A stretch of DNA of 64,000 nt from Mucilaginibacter sp. (GCF_025359345.1 NZ_JANYGQ010000035.1:165202-229201), one strand, 5' to 3'; positions 35,111 through 44,003 are shown, numbered from the stretch's first letter. Numbers and translations: made by a program. The notes: generated by a model not told the origin, from the letters alone.

Positions 35111-36922
35111 TTATTGGTTCACAAACTTCTTAGCGTTAATCCTTCTTTCGTTTTCGTTCAGGAAGATTTTACGCATACGGATACTTTGCGGGGTTACCTC
35201 AATGTATTCGTCAGCTTGTATGTACTCCATCGATTCTTCTAATGAGAATTTAATGGCAGGTGCAATACGCACGTTGGTATCGCTACCTGATGCACGCATG
35301 TTGGTTAACTGTTTACCTTTGGTAAGGTTAATCACCAAATCGTTATCGCGGATGTGCTCGCCTAAAACCTGGCCTTCGTAAATATCAACTCCCGGATCGA
35401 TGTGGAAACGGCCGCGGTCCTGCAATTTGTCAATTGCAAAAGCAGTGGTTTTACCGGTATCCATTGATACCAATACACCGTTTGAGCGACCGGGGATAAC
35501 ACCCTTCCATGGTTCGTACGATTTGAAACGGTGTGCCATAATAGCCTCGCCGCCTGTAGCAGTCAATACGTTGTTACGCAAACCGATGATGCCGCGTGCA
35601 GGAATATCAAATTCTAAATGCTGTAAATCGCCTTTGGGTTCCATCACAAGCAAATCGCCTTTGCGCTGGGTAACCAGCTCAATTACTTTACCAGCAACTT
35701 CGCCCGGTACATCAACTATCAAAGTTTCAACCGGCTCACATTTAACACCATCAATTTCTTTAACAATTACCTGTGGCTGGCCAACCTGCAACTCATAACC
35801 TTCGCGGCGCATGGTTTCAATAAGCACTGATAAATGGAGGATACCACGGCCATAAACCAGGTACGAGTCGGGCGAGTCGGTTTCAATAACCTTAAGCGCC
35901 AGGTTTTTCTCCATCTCTTTATACAAACGGTCGCGCAGGTGGCGGGACGTTACAAACTTACCCTCTTTACCAAAAAACGGTGAAGTGTTAATGGTAAACA
36001 GCATGTTCATGGTAGGCTCGTCAATATGGATAACCTCCAATTGCTCCGGTTTTTCAAAATCAGCAATGGTATCGCCAATATCAAAACCATCAATACCCAC
36101 AACGGCGCAAATATCACCCGAGCTTACCGACGTAGCTTTAACTTTACCAAGGCCCTCAAACGTGTATAATTCTTTTATGCGCGATTTTTGAATAGTGCCA
36201 TCGCGTTTTACCAGCGATACCGGCATATTTTCTTTAATGGTACCGCGTGCAACACGACCAATTGCGATACGACCAACAAATGAAGAATAATCCAACGAGG
36301 TTATCTGCATTTGCAAAGTGCCTTCGGCAATTGGCGCAGGAGGAATGTTTGCTAAAATAGCATCCATCAACGGGAAAATGTTATCGGTAGGCACTTTCCA
36401 GTCGGTGCTCATCCAGCCTTGTTTCGACGAACCGTATATAACCGGAAAATCCAGCTGGTCTTCGGTAGCTTCAAGGTTGAAGAACAATTCAAATATCTGT
36501 TCGTAAACTTCTTCGGGGCGGCAGTTTTCTTTATCAACCTTGTTCACCACAACAATTGGCTTAAGGCCTAAGGCCAAAGCTTTTTGGGTAACAAAGCGGG
36601 TTTGCGGCATAGCGCCTTCAAACGCATCACACAGCAATAAAACGCCATCAGCCATTTTTAAAACGCGTTCAACCTCGCCGCCAAAGTCGGCGTGACCAGG
36701 AGTATCAATGATGTTGATTTTAACATCTTTGTACATTACCGAAACGTTTTTTGATACGATGGTAATACCACGTTCGCGCTCCAGGTCATTGTTATCCAGT
36801 ATCAATTCACCTGTCTGTTCGTTGTCGCGGAAGATAGAACAACTGTGTAATATCTTGTCAACCAAAGTAGTTTTACCGTGGTCAACGTGAGCGATAATCG
36901 CTATATTTCTTATTTTTTGCAT
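35111..36922 (-). CDS. typA: Ribosome-associated translational GTPase TypA/BipA
   Basis: A 603-residue GTPase of the usual length. G1 is IIAHVDHGKTTLVDKIL at residues 8-24, G2 RERGITI, G3 DTPGHADFGGEVER and G4 VVNKVDKENCRP. EF-G-like domains III and V and the BipA-specific C-terminal domain with RASGSDTNVRIAPAIKFSLE follow. It assists 50S ribosome assembly and stress or cold adaptation. It is single-cistron with its own -7 box and terminator. Confidence 0.98.
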   Translation of the reverse strand: MQKIRNIAIIAHVDHGKTTLVDKILHSCSIFRDNEQTGELILDNNDLERERGITIVSKNVSVMYKDVKINIIDTPGHADFGGEVERVLKMADGVLLLCDAFEGAMPQTRFVTQKALALGLKPIVVVNKVDKENCRPEEVYEQIFELFFNLEATEDQLDFPVIYGSSKQGWMSTDWKVPTDNIFPLMDAILANIPPAPIAEGTLQMQITSLDYSSFVGRIAIGRVARGTIKENMPVSLVKRDGTIQKSRIKELYTFEGLGKVKATSVSSGDICAVVGIDGFDIGDTIADFEKPEQLEVIHIDEPTMNMLFTINTSPFFGKEGKFVTSRHLRDRLYKEMEKNLALKVIETDSPDSYLVYGRGILHLSVLIETMRREGYELQVGQPQVIVKEIDGVKCEPVETLIVDVPGEVAGKVIELVTQRKGDLLVMEPKGDLQHLEFDIPARGIIGLRNNVLTATGGEAIMAHRFKSYEPWKGVIPGRSNGVLVSMDTGKTTAFAIDKLQDRGRFHIDPGVDIYEGQVLGEHIRDNDLVINLTKGKQLTNMRASGSDTNVRIAPAIKFSLEESMEYIQADEYIEVTPQSIRMRKIFLNENERRINAKKFVNQ

Positions 36923-36946
36923 GAAAATGCGCCTCTAAATTTTGCG

Positions 36947-36954
36947 CAAAGGTA
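36947..36954 (-). promoter_or_regulatory. -7 box TACCTTTG for typA
   Basis: Minus-strand TACCTTTG matches TAnnTTTG, 25 bp before the typA ATG. Confidence 0.45.
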
Positions 36955-37249
36955 CAGTTATTTAGTGGGATTTGAAAGCCAAGTCGGCTTTTTACCCCAA
37001 ACCAAGGATTTGAGCTTGTTATTTAACAATCAGTTTTTTTGAATTTAACACAAATTACTGCAAGTAACCTAATACTGCCGCTGGTAACTGCTTTTATCTT
37101 TCTGGATTTGCAACCGCAAAACAACCGGGATTCGCTGACCGCTGAGCATCATTTTATAAAGTGAGGTATGTCATATTTCTGTCAAAAATACCGGTGTACT
37201 TTGCGCCCATCGAAAAAAGATAAAACAGTCACCTAATAAAGTAAGTATT
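36955..37249. other. Intergenic control region ahead of the electron-transfer cluster
   Basis: The gap of 327 bp between the divergent typA and the EB_dh gene holds no credible gene. It contains the typA -7 box at its left end. At 37162-37203 lie a TGA-N6-TCA palindrome and a weak -7 box (listed separately). The rest is AT-rich without other clear structure. Confidence 0.55.
37162..37203 (+). promoter_or_regulatory. CRP/FNR-like site and weak -7 box ahead of the EB_dh gene
   Basis: AGTGA-GGTATG-TCATA (core TGA 37162, TCA 37171) resembles a CRP/FNR-family half-site pair. TACTTTG at 37197 is a one-base-short -7 box. The palindrome centre would be near -42 from the expected start, the class II activator position. 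The similar site at 40822 lies ahead of the second half of the cluster. Confidence 0.35.
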
Positions 37250-38580
37250 ATGAAACTTTTACAAAGCAGAAAATTTTGGATAATAACAACATTAACTTGC
37301 GTACTTGGCTATGTGGTAAGTTGTACCAAAAAGGACCAGGTAATTATGCCGGTAGCAGGAAATAACACATCTTCGCTGGTATCTGTAAAAACTACCGCGG
37401 CGCCTAACATTGATGGCAATATTGAACAGGCATGGAGCAATGCCCCTAAACTAAATTTTACGCCCACTGTGCCATACCCGGGCAATAACCTCTTTACCGG
37501 CTATAACGGACAGCAATACCCTGCCACATTACGCTCAATGTATGATGATAAATACATTTACTTTTTAGCTGAGTGGACCGATGCCGAAAAAAGTGTTTTT
37601 GTAGCAACATGGTATTTTAACCCGGCAACTAAGCTTTGGGCGCAGGAGCCCACCAGCAAAACATTCGACTCAAATGGCAACATAACAAGGGTGGCTTTGG
37701 CGAAGACAAATTTGCAATGTTATGGAATATAGACGATTCGACACCGCTATTTTTAACCCAAACCTGCTACGCGAGCTGCCATATATTTACACCATACACC
37801 AACTACTCGGTAACCCCCGCAGTTAGTGTATCAAATGCAGGCGAGGGTAACCACTACACCAATGGGGCCAGCGAAAAAATTGACATGTGGTGGGGACACT
37901 TAAGCCGCGACATTATTTTTAACCAAATAGATGACGATTACCAGGACTGGGCCGGTGGACCTGGCGTAACCGGTTTAGCTGGTGGCTCAGGCAATGGCCG
38001 CCACGTTGACGGTTTGGTAGTATCAGGCACTTCGGTAAACTTCCCTTACGGGCCTACTTATACTGTAGCACCGCCCCAGGGTGCTTTAAATAACAAACAA
38101 AGCTTAAAATTAGACGGTAATGGTGCCAAAGTTAGCGTGCCAATGTGGATAGTACCCAATGCCAGCAACTACTATTACGTATTAGCCGCTGATACAGTAG
38201 CGGGCGGTAAAGCAGCCAAAATTACCGGGGTAAGCTCAACAGGCGTTTTAACTTATAACGGCGGTTCAATCGACCCAAATTCAGGCACAGATTATCAAAG
38301 AACAGGCGATGCCACTTTTGGAGGAGATGGGCCTAAATGTTTCCCAAGCTATATCGCTTCACCGCTTATTGGCGGCAGGGCCGATATTACCGGCGCAGCG
38401 ATTTACACAGGCTCGGGCTGGGTTGTTGAATACAAGCGCCTGTTAAAAACCGGTGATAACCTTAAACAGGACGTCGATCTGTCAAGCCTTAAAGATCAGC
38501 AATTTGGCTTTGCCATATGGAATAAATCAAACAACCAACACGGTATTCAACCCAATCTCACCTTAACTTTTAAGAAGTAG
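37250..38580 (+). pseudogene. EB_dh-type haem-binding lipoprotein, split by a one-base frameshift
   Basis: Two frames make one protein. The first (37250 to about 37690) has a lipobox VVSCTKK and APNIDGNIEQAWSNAPKLNF then YIYFLAEWTD, the ethylbenzene-dehydrogenase haem-domain start. The second continues from about 37691 with GGFGEDKFAMLWNIDD, CYASCH (CX3CH) and ends NLTLTFKK at 38580. Adding one G to the GGG run at 37689-37691 would join them, giving about 443 residues. The wild form would be an outer lipoprotein binding haem, first in the electron-transfer cluster. The break may be a true mutation, an assembly error in a G run, or programmed -1 shifting; no classical slippery heptamer is seen. 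Confidence 0.8.
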
Positions 38581-38618
38581 TACCCGGCAGTTCTTTCATA
38601 AGCTAAAAAATAAAGATC

Positions 38619-39017
38619 ATGTCAAAAAAAATAAGAACAATAGGGCTTATAGTGCTGGCGCAATTGGCCTTTAGCATATACAGCTGTACTAAAACAACCA
38701 CTGTGGTTATAGACAACACGCCCGCAATAACCACGGTAGTGAGTTTCTCGAAAGATATACAGCCTGTGCTAACACAAAGCTGTGCAATAAGCGGATGCCA
38801 CAGTGGTGCAGTTGCACCCAATTTATCGGCGGCGACCGGGTACACGGTATTAACCGGCGGTAGTTTGATAAATACCAGTACGCCCGAAAAAAGTGAAGTG
38901 TATTTATGGATGACAGGTAAAAAAGCGGTAACAATGCCGTTGGGCGCTGCAAATAACCCATCAAACATAAACGCCAAAATACTTGCTTGGATAAAACAAG
39001 GCGCTAAAAACAATTAA
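38619..39017 (+). CDS. Cytochrome c-like lipoprotein with CX4CH motif (module 1)
   Basis: A 132-residue protein. A lipobox (SIYSCTK) lies near residue 22. SFSKDIQPVLTQSCAISGCHSG contains C-A-I-S-G-C-H, a CX4CH motif in the place where CXXCH is usual; Bacteroidota/planctomycete small cytochrome-like domains often show this wide spacing. LNINAKILAW-like ending (NINAKILAWIKQGA) is the common C-terminus of the family. It lies 38 bp after the EB_dh gene and 11 bp before a DUF5777 barrel. A paralogue lies at 41723. Confidence 0.78.
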   Translation: MSKKIRTIGLIVLAQLAFSIYSCTKTTTVVIDNTPAITTVVSFSKDIQPVLTQSCAISGCHSGAVAPNLSAATGYTVLTGGSLINTSTPEKSEVYLWMTGKKAVTMPLGAANNPSNINAKILAWIKQGAKNN

Positions 39018-39028
39018 AAAAACAACTC

Positions 39029-39955
39029 ATGAAAAAACAATATAGATATCCGTCATTATTTACCTATTTGGCAAGGATATGCCTGGTGATTGTGCTGTGT
39101 GGAAGCTTCGGCCGGTTAAAGGCACAGGATTCAACGGCCGCTGCACCAACGGTTAACAAGAAGTCGTACGTGAAAAACACATTTGAAGGCAATTTTTTAA
39201 TTGACAATCAAAGTGTGATGGTGCCCATAAAAGGAACCTTTGAATTTGATATTCAACACAGGTTCGGTAATATAAAAAAGGGAACGGCCGACCTGTTTGG
39301 TTTATTTGGGGGCGCTAATATGCTGCTTGGATTTAGTTACGTACCGATTAATAATCTGCAGTTGGGTTTTGGCGCAACCAATGAAAATATGGTAGTTGAC
39401 GGAAACCTGAAATACGCCATACTAAAGCAAACAAAAGACGGCTCAATGCCGGTAAGCGTTACTTATTACGGCAATGCAGCAATGGACACCCGCAAAAAAG
39501 ATGCTACCACGTTGTTTGTAAACGCATCAGACCGGTTTAGCTTTTTTAACCAGCTTATTATTGCCCGAAAGATAAACGAAAAATTTTCGGTGCAGGTTGC
39601 GCCAAGCATGTCGCATTTTAACAACCTTGAAGGATACCTGGATGCTGCAGGAAAAATACAGCCAAAATGGAATAATGATCATTATGCAATCGCCGTTGCC
39701 GGTCGGTATAAAATATCTGACGGAAGCTCACTAATTGTAAATTACGACCAGCCACTTTCACAGCACCCGGTGGACAACCCTCACCCTGGTGTCAGTTTTG
39801 GGATTGAAATGAAAACAAGCGGACACGATTTTGAGATCTTCTTTGGTAACTACAGTTCATTAATACCCCAAAACAATAATCTTTTCAACCAAAACGACTA
39901 CAAACATGGGATGTTTTTAATTGGTTTTAATATTTCAAGGCTATGGAATTTTTAA
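39029..39955 (+). CDS. DUF5777 beta-barrel outer-membrane protein (module 1)
   Basis: A 308-residue protein. After a signal peptide (LCGSFGRLKAQ) the family core is seen: YVKNTFEGNFLIDNQSVMVP, IKGTFEFDIQHRFGNIKKG, GFSYVPINNLQLGFGAT and DTRKKDATTLFVNASDRFSF. It ends FNISRLWNF with a terminal aromatic residue, as expected for a Bam-assembled barrel. I infer a barrel that could house or support the neighbouring cytochrome lipoproteins at the outer membrane. A close paralogue is at 42107. Confidence 0.82.
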   Translation: MKKQYRYPSLFTYLARICLVIVLCGSFGRLKAQDSTAAAPTVNKKSYVKNTFEGNFLIDNQSVMVPIKGTFEFDIQHRFGNIKKGTADLFGLFGGANMLLGFSYVPINNLQLGFGATNENMVVDGNLKYAILKQTKDGSMPVSVTYYGNAAMDTRKKDATTLFVNASDRFSFFNQLIIARKINEKFSVQVAPSMSHFNNLEGYLDAAGKIQPKWNNDHYAIAVAGRYKISDGSSLIVNYDQPLSQHPVDNPHPGVSFGIEMKTSGHDFEIFFGNYSSLIPQNNNLFNQNDYKHGMFLIGFNISRLWNF

Positions 39956-40048
39956 TTGCACATAAGAAGTTTAATCACCTTGTTTCAATTATGCTTCATG
40001 CTAAACCAAACAGACGGGTGGATATAATATAAATTGATAAAATTAATA

Positions 40049-40085
40049 GTGGAATGACCGGCCGATATGGCTGGTTATTTTCCAC
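40049..40085 (+). terminator. Hairpin after module 1, possible terminator
   Basis: GTGGAA and TTTTCCAC flank TGACCGGCC-GATATG-GCTGGTTA, an imperfect stem. The core words ACCGGC and GGCTGGT recur in hairpins at 43591 and 47163. No long T tract follows, so termination is uncertain. Confidence 0.45.
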
Positions 40086-40215
40086 GTAAGTGACTTCATA
40101 CCGCAGATAAAAACGAACAGTAAAAAACATAGCTACAGTCGCCAATAAAAATCTCAGCTGCATTATTAAAGGTGTCGCTGATTTAAATATTTAACGCTAT
40201 TCGAAATTATTTTTT

Positions 40216-40773
40216 ATGGATAACAGCTTTCTAGCGTACATACAGAAACTCGAAGCAATGGCTTTTTTCTCCGGCTACGCGTTGGTGTATACGGTTATCC
40301 TTTCTATTTTAGGAAACAGGCGGTTAAAAGGAAAACTCAGTGATAGGATAGTTTCGTTTTTACCAATCTCGTATGGCCTGATAGGAATTTTATTTCTTGG
40401 TTTTCAATTAAGAAAACTTTACCCCGACTATTCCTTTGAACATATACATTTTACGTTCCAACAGCCTTTCCTGATTATTTGGGGGCTACTCTCCTTTGCA
40501 TTCCTTGCTCCTGTCCTTTACAAACGGCCTCTTTTTAGTTTACTGCATAGTTGTTTGTTTTTTTATTTCGTGGCAAGTGATTTGTTTAAACAGGCAACAA
40601 CTCCATTGGCCGATACCAACATCGTAAAAAACGACATGAGGGTTTTAGCTGCAAGCGTAATACTAAATATAGCAGTGCCTTGCCTTATAACCATCCTGTT
40701 CCTGGGCTTTAATTATATAAAAAAGCACAAATCGCTAATTCCAAAAAAACAGGGTAGCAGCACATTATTCTAA
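40216..40773 (+). CDS. Polytopic membrane protein of unknown function
   Basis: A 185-residue protein with about five membrane helices (FFSGYALVYTVILSIL, IVSFLPISYGLIGILFLGFQL, PFLIIWGLLSFAFLAPVLY, LLHSCLFFYFVASDLF, VILNIAVPCLITILFLGFNYI) and a basic tail ending KKQGSSTLF. No family is recognised and no haem or metal motif is evident. It lies between the two electron-transfer modules, separated from module 1 by 260 bp with a hairpin, so it may be a separate transcript. Confidence 0.65.
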   Translation: MDNSFLAYIQKLEAMAFFSGYALVYTVILSILGNRRLKGKLSDRIVSFLPISYGLIGILFLGFQLRKLYPDYSFEHIHFTFQQPFLIIWGLLSFAFLAPVLYKRPLFSLLHSCLFFYFVASDLFKQATTPLADTNIVKNDMRVLAASVILNIAVPCLITILFLGFNYIKKHKSLIPKKQGSSTLF

Positions 40774-40821
40774 GCTTTTTCGACAAGCAAAAATCACCCC
40801 TAAAGCCTATTTCCAATTTAG

Positions 40822-40886
40822 TGACGAGGGTCACACTAATCCCCCATGCCCGTCATTAAATTGTAAAATTCCGCGCCATACATTTG
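40822..40886 (+). promoter_or_regulatory. CRP/FNR-like palindrome and -7 box ahead of the YceI gene
   Basis: AGTGA-CGAGGG-TCACACT (TGA at 40822, TCA at 40831) is a good CRP/FNR-type palindrome, with wider symmetry TTAGTG...CACTAA. TACATTTG at 40879-40886 matches TAnnTTTG, 38 bp before the ATG. The palindrome lies about two helical turns further upstream than at 37162. Confidence 0.42.
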
Positions 40887-40923
40887 ATGACATAATAGTA
40901 ATCACAAATCAAACAAAAACAAT

Positions 40924-41706
40924 ATGAAACCATTTAACAAAATACTGATGATCGCACTGCTTCTGATAAGCGGCGTTGGATTAGTTGTAAGCTGCACACA
41001 CAAAAATGACCCTTTGCCGGCATCTGTATCAACTGCAATAAAAATTTCACACGGCAAGCACATTCACTTGGCTGGCATTACTCTGGGTGATACCACACAG
41101 TGGAAATTTGACAAGGTACACAGCGCCGTTAACTGGTCAAGCCCATTTTTAGAAGTAGGCGCCGACCTTACCGGCAAATTTAACCAATTCGGTGTAGCTG
41201 ATTTGAAAGATGCGCTGATGCAGAATTATAATACAACCAAGCAGCCGGTGCCAGATACTTCGTGGGCATTTTACGAAAACGAACCTGCCAAAACACATTT
41301 TGCCGGGTATATTCAAACCAACCAGGTAAATACCGGCGAGCCGGGCCGCGACGGAGGTTGTTTAATTACAACATTTGGCACCACCAAAATTGTAGCCGGC
41401 ACACAAAACCTTACCGTTGCAAATGTAGCGCACATAAAAACTACTTCTGTAGTGTTCGACCCGCTTAGCAATGGCTACATAGCCACCTTTGATTTTACCT
41501 GGCAGGGAGGAGGATCTGCACCTGTTACCCAATCAATTAGCGGTAAACTAACCTATGTACCCGAGACATTGGTACCAGGGGCCACCTACAGCGATTTTGG
41601 ATTAAAATTAGAATTCCAGATAAACAAAGCTGATTTCGGTGTAAACAACACCGAGGTTGCCGACAAGGTGAACATAGTAGTTAATGCCAACTTTAATAAC
41701 AAATAG
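40924..41706 (+). CDS. YceI-domain lipoprotein
   Basis: A 260-residue protein with a lipobox (VGLVVSCTHK) at residue 17-26. The YceI lipocalin-like beta-barrel starts at TTQWKFDKVHSAVNWSSPFL, with GADLTGKFNQFG, THFAGYIQTNQVNTGEPGRD and ISGKLTYV. It ends in LEFQINKADFG, as YceI domains do. These domains bind isoprenoid quinones or similar lipids. In this setting a lipid or quinone-binding outer lipoprotein next to cytochrome genes fits an electron-carrier role, which is inference. It leads module 2, as EB_dh leads module 1. Confidence 0.8.
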   Translation: MKPFNKILMIALLLISGVGLVVSCTHKNDPLPASVSTAIKISHGKHIHLAGITLGDTTQWKFDKVHSAVNWSSPFLEVGADLTGKFNQFGVADLKDALMQNYNTTKQPVPDTSWAFYENEPAKTHFAGYIQTNQVNTGEPGRDGGCLITTFGTTKIVAGTQNLTVANVAHIKTTSVVFDPLSNGYIATFDFTWQGGGSAPVTQSISGKLTYVPETLVPGATYSDFGLKLEFQINKADFGVNNTEVADKVNIVVNANFNNK

Positions 41707-41722
41707 TTAACAACCAATTACC

Positions 41723-42106
41723 ATGAAACGATTTTTAATAATTGCCGGTGTCTTCATTGTTATGATAGTCGGCGTTACAAGCTGCTATAAAGATGTAGTG
41801 CTCCCAAAAAAGGGCACCGACCCGAACGCTCCACCTGTACAATACAGCTATAAAAAAGATATCGCCCCTTTGTTTAACACAAATTGCGCGTTATCGGGCT
41901 GCCATGTAGCAGGAGTACAAGCACCTGACCTGGAAACAGCTGTGTCATACAACAGCCTGGTTAACGGCGGATTTGTCAATACCATTATTCCAACCCAAAG
42001 CGATCTGTATATCATGATCAATGGAAATATGCAGGTACACATTCCAGACGCTGCCGACAGGCAAAAAGTTTATGACTGGATTAGAACCGGCGCTCTTAAT
42101 AATTAA
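41723..42106 (+). CDS. Cytochrome c-like lipoprotein with CX4CH motif (module 2)
   Basis: A 127-residue paralogue of the protein at 38619. The lipobox is GVTSCYKD. YKKDIAPLFNTNCALSGCHVAG carries C-A-L-S-G-C-H (CX4CH). The C-terminus QKVYDWIRTGALNN parallels the ending of its paralogue. Its TAA stop is immediately followed by the GTG start of the DUF5777 barrel, so the two are translationally coupled. Confidence 0.78.
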   Translation: MKRFLIIAGVFIVMIVGVTSCYKDVVLPKKGTDPNAPPVQYSYKKDIAPLFNTNCALSGCHVAGVQAPDLETAVSYNSLVNGGFVNTIIPTQSDLYIMINGNMQVHIPDAADRQKVYDWIRTGALNN

Positions 42107-43099
42107 GTGGACTTAAAAAATAACGACGTGAAACTAACAATAAAATCACCAACCCGCCTGCTTAAAGCAGGCCTGTGTATGCTCTGTTGCCTAATGCTGC
42201 ACCAGGTATCTGTTTTTGCACAGGACACGGCGGCGACAGCAAAGCAAGCTGTTACCTCTAAAAAAGCAAAACCGGTAAAAAACACTTTTCAAAGTGTTTG
42301 GATAATTGACAATCAAACTGTAATGGTGCCTGTAAAAGGAACATTTGAAATGGATATTCAGCACAGGTTTGGCACAATTGACCAAGGCTATAGCGAGTTT
42401 TGGGGACTGTTTGCTTCGTCAAACATACGCCTCGGCGTTAGCTATGCGCCCATCGATAACCTTAACCTGGGCATTGGCCTCGACAAGTTCGATCTGCTGT
42501 GGGACGTCAGCGCAAAATACGCTATCCTTAAACAAACAAACGGGCAATATCCGGTAAGTATAACCTACTATGGAGATTTGGCAGTTGATACCAGGAAGGA
42601 TGCCGGCAACGCCCTTTTTGCCCACCAGACAGATCGGTTGACGTCTTTTAACCAATTGATTATCGCCCGGAAAATAAGTGATAAATTATCACTGCAGGTA
42701 GCGCCAAGCATTACACACCAGAACTCGGTACAAGGTTATTATACAAAAAACGACAGTAGCGGTCAAACCATCTTTCAACAAATGAAGCATGACCATTTTG
42801 CTATTGCTTTTTCGGGAAGGTACAAATTAGGCGACGCAACCGCCGTATTAGTCAACTATGACCAGCCGATAACAAAGCATGCTACCAACAACCCCAGCCC
42901 CAATTTATCGTTTGGGTTTGAGTTTGCAACAAGCGGCCACACTTTCCAGCTGTTTATGGGTAATTATACCATGTTAAATCCCGGAAAAAACAACCTGTTT
43001 AATACAAACAGTCCTGTTGCCTATACGCAAGCCGATGGCACAAAGATTAAAGGCGGCAAATTTGTTATCGGCTTCAATATTACCCGTTTATGGAATTAA
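42107..43099 (+). CDS. DUF5777 beta-barrel outer-membrane protein (module 2)
   Basis: About 330 residues. A GTG directly after the previous stop opens the frame; a second GTG at 42128 may be the real start because it leaves a more usual signal peptide (LLKAGLCMLCCLMLHQVSVFAQ). The core repeats that of the 39029 paralogue: VKNTFQSVWIIDNQTVMVPV, GTFEMDIQHRFG, GVSYAPIDNLNLGIGL, DTRKDAGNALFAHQTDRL, and it ends FNITRLWN. It is presumed to be an outer-membrane barrel linked to the adjacent cytochrome lipoprotein. Confidence 0.8.
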   Translation: MDLKNNDVKLTIKSPTRLLKAGLCMLCCLMLHQVSVFAQDTAATAKQAVTSKKAKPVKNTFQSVWIIDNQTVMVPVKGTFEMDIQHRFGTIDQGYSEFWGLFASSNIRLGVSYAPIDNLNLGIGLDKFDLLWDVSAKYAILKQTNGQYPVSITYYGDLAVDTRKDAGNALFAHQTDRLTSFNQLIIARKISDKLSLQVAPSITHQNSVQGYYTKNDSSGQTIFQQMKHDHFAIAFSGRYKLGDATAVLVNYDQPITKHATNNPSPNLSFGFEFATSGHTFQLFMGNYTMLNPGKNNLFNTNSPVAYTQADGTKIKGGKFVIGFNITRLWN

Positions 43100-43162
43100 C
43101 CCCGGCAATATCAAACAAGCAATATTGCGTGTTTTAATCACTAATACTTAAATGAAAGTTCT

Positions 43163-43570
43163 ATGAAAATTAAATTAATGTTAACCACTGCGGTATTTGC
43201 CGCAAGCATGGTCAGCGTCGCGTTTACCACGGCGCAGCAACCCAAACCATGGCCCGTTCCCGAAAAGAATGCAAAAATGGCCAACCCGGTAAAATCAAGC
43301 AAAGAATCAATAGCTGAGGGGAAATCGTTATGGAATTTACATTGTGCATCGTGCCATGGCAAAACAGGCTTGGGCGACGGTAGCAAAGCAGCGCAGCTAA
43401 AGACCCAGCCCGAGGATATGACAAAATCAGCCTTGCAGGCACAATCAGACGGATCTTTATTTTACAAGATTTCTGAAGGGCGCAACGATATGCCGAGCTT
43501 TAAAAAGAAGATTCCGGAGGCCGAAGACACCTGGAACGTGGTGAACTACATACGTACGCTAAAAAAATAG
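43163..43570 (+). CDS. Soluble c-type cytochrome
   Basis: A 135-residue protein with a signal peptide (VAFTTAQQ). ESIAEGKSLWNLHCASCHG has a standard CXXCH haem site (CASCH) near residue 64. The likely distal methionine is in GRNDMPSFKKK, and WNVVNYIRTLKK is the typical C-terminal helix. The protein is a single-haem class I cytochrome of the periplasm, which could link the FeS/NrfD complex at the inner membrane to the outer-membrane proteins of the cluster. Confidence 0.88.
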   Translation: MKIKLMLTTAVFAASMVSVAFTTAQQPKPWPVPEKNAKMANPVKSSKESIAEGKSLWNLHCASCHGKTGLGDGSKAAQLKTQPEDMTKSALQAQSDGSLFYKISEGRNDMPSFKKKIPEAEDTWNVVNYIRTLKK

Positions 43571-43579
43571 CAGGCTTTA

Positions 43580-43626
43580 AAATAAAACAAACCGGCTTTA
43601 TACAACCTGGCTGGTTTGTTTTATTT
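43580..43626 (+). terminator. Rho-independent terminator or attenuator after the cytochrome
   Basis: AAATAAAACAAACC (43580) and GGTTTGTTTTATTT (43613) are perfect 14-bp inverted copies around ACCGGCT...GGCTGGT words. It would separate the cytochrome gene from the FeS/NrfD genes or reduce read-through. Confidence 0.6.
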
Positions 43627-43724
43627 CATCAAAACAATGCAATGTAATGCACCTGTTTAACGGCACAATAAGCGCCGGGGGCATAAGGTATGTCCTTTTA
43701 CCACACCCAATTAAGTGTAATAAA

Positions 43725-44003
43725 ATGAATAATCACGAGGAATTAACACCGACAAATTCAGCATCGCGCCGAAGGTTTGTTTGGAAAGCCGGTGCCATCA
43801 CTGCATTCGCAGCTATCGCCGCATCACTGGGGCTACCGCTTTTCGGAAAAAAGAACAAGGCACTACCGCAAACCCCGGTTAAATGTGGTACGGTAAGAAT
43901 GCTGACACAAGATGGACGGCTGGTTGATATTGATGCGTCGCTGTTAACCGCCAACCGCAAAAAGGTGACAGACACCGAACTCAAAAACTGGATAAAAAAA
44001 TAA
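43725..44003 (+). CDS. Small Tat-exported protein (companion of the FeS subunit)
   Basis: About 92 residues from ATG 43725; an upstream ATG at 43647 gives an implausible N-terminus. The Tat motif SRRRFVWKAG at residue 14-23 precedes a hydrophobic segment AIAASLGLPLFG. Only about 40 residues follow, including CGTVRMLTQDGRLVDIDASLL. This resembles KLLSVDGEEIEVDEAFL in the N-terminal part of the neighbouring FeS protein. The gene may encode a partner or a split-off copy of that segment. Confidence 0.7.
   Translation: MNNHEELTPTNSASRRRFVWKAGAITAFAAIAASLGLPLFGKKNKALPQTPVKCGTVRMLTQDGRLVDIDASLLTANRKKVTDTELKNWIKK

Noticed and set aside
37636..38580. Separate gene starting inside the EB_dh gene
   Set aside because: Its N-terminal 18 residues are out-of-frame sequence of the upstream reading frame. 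The conserved family sequence runs across the junction, so a frameshifted single gene is the better reading.
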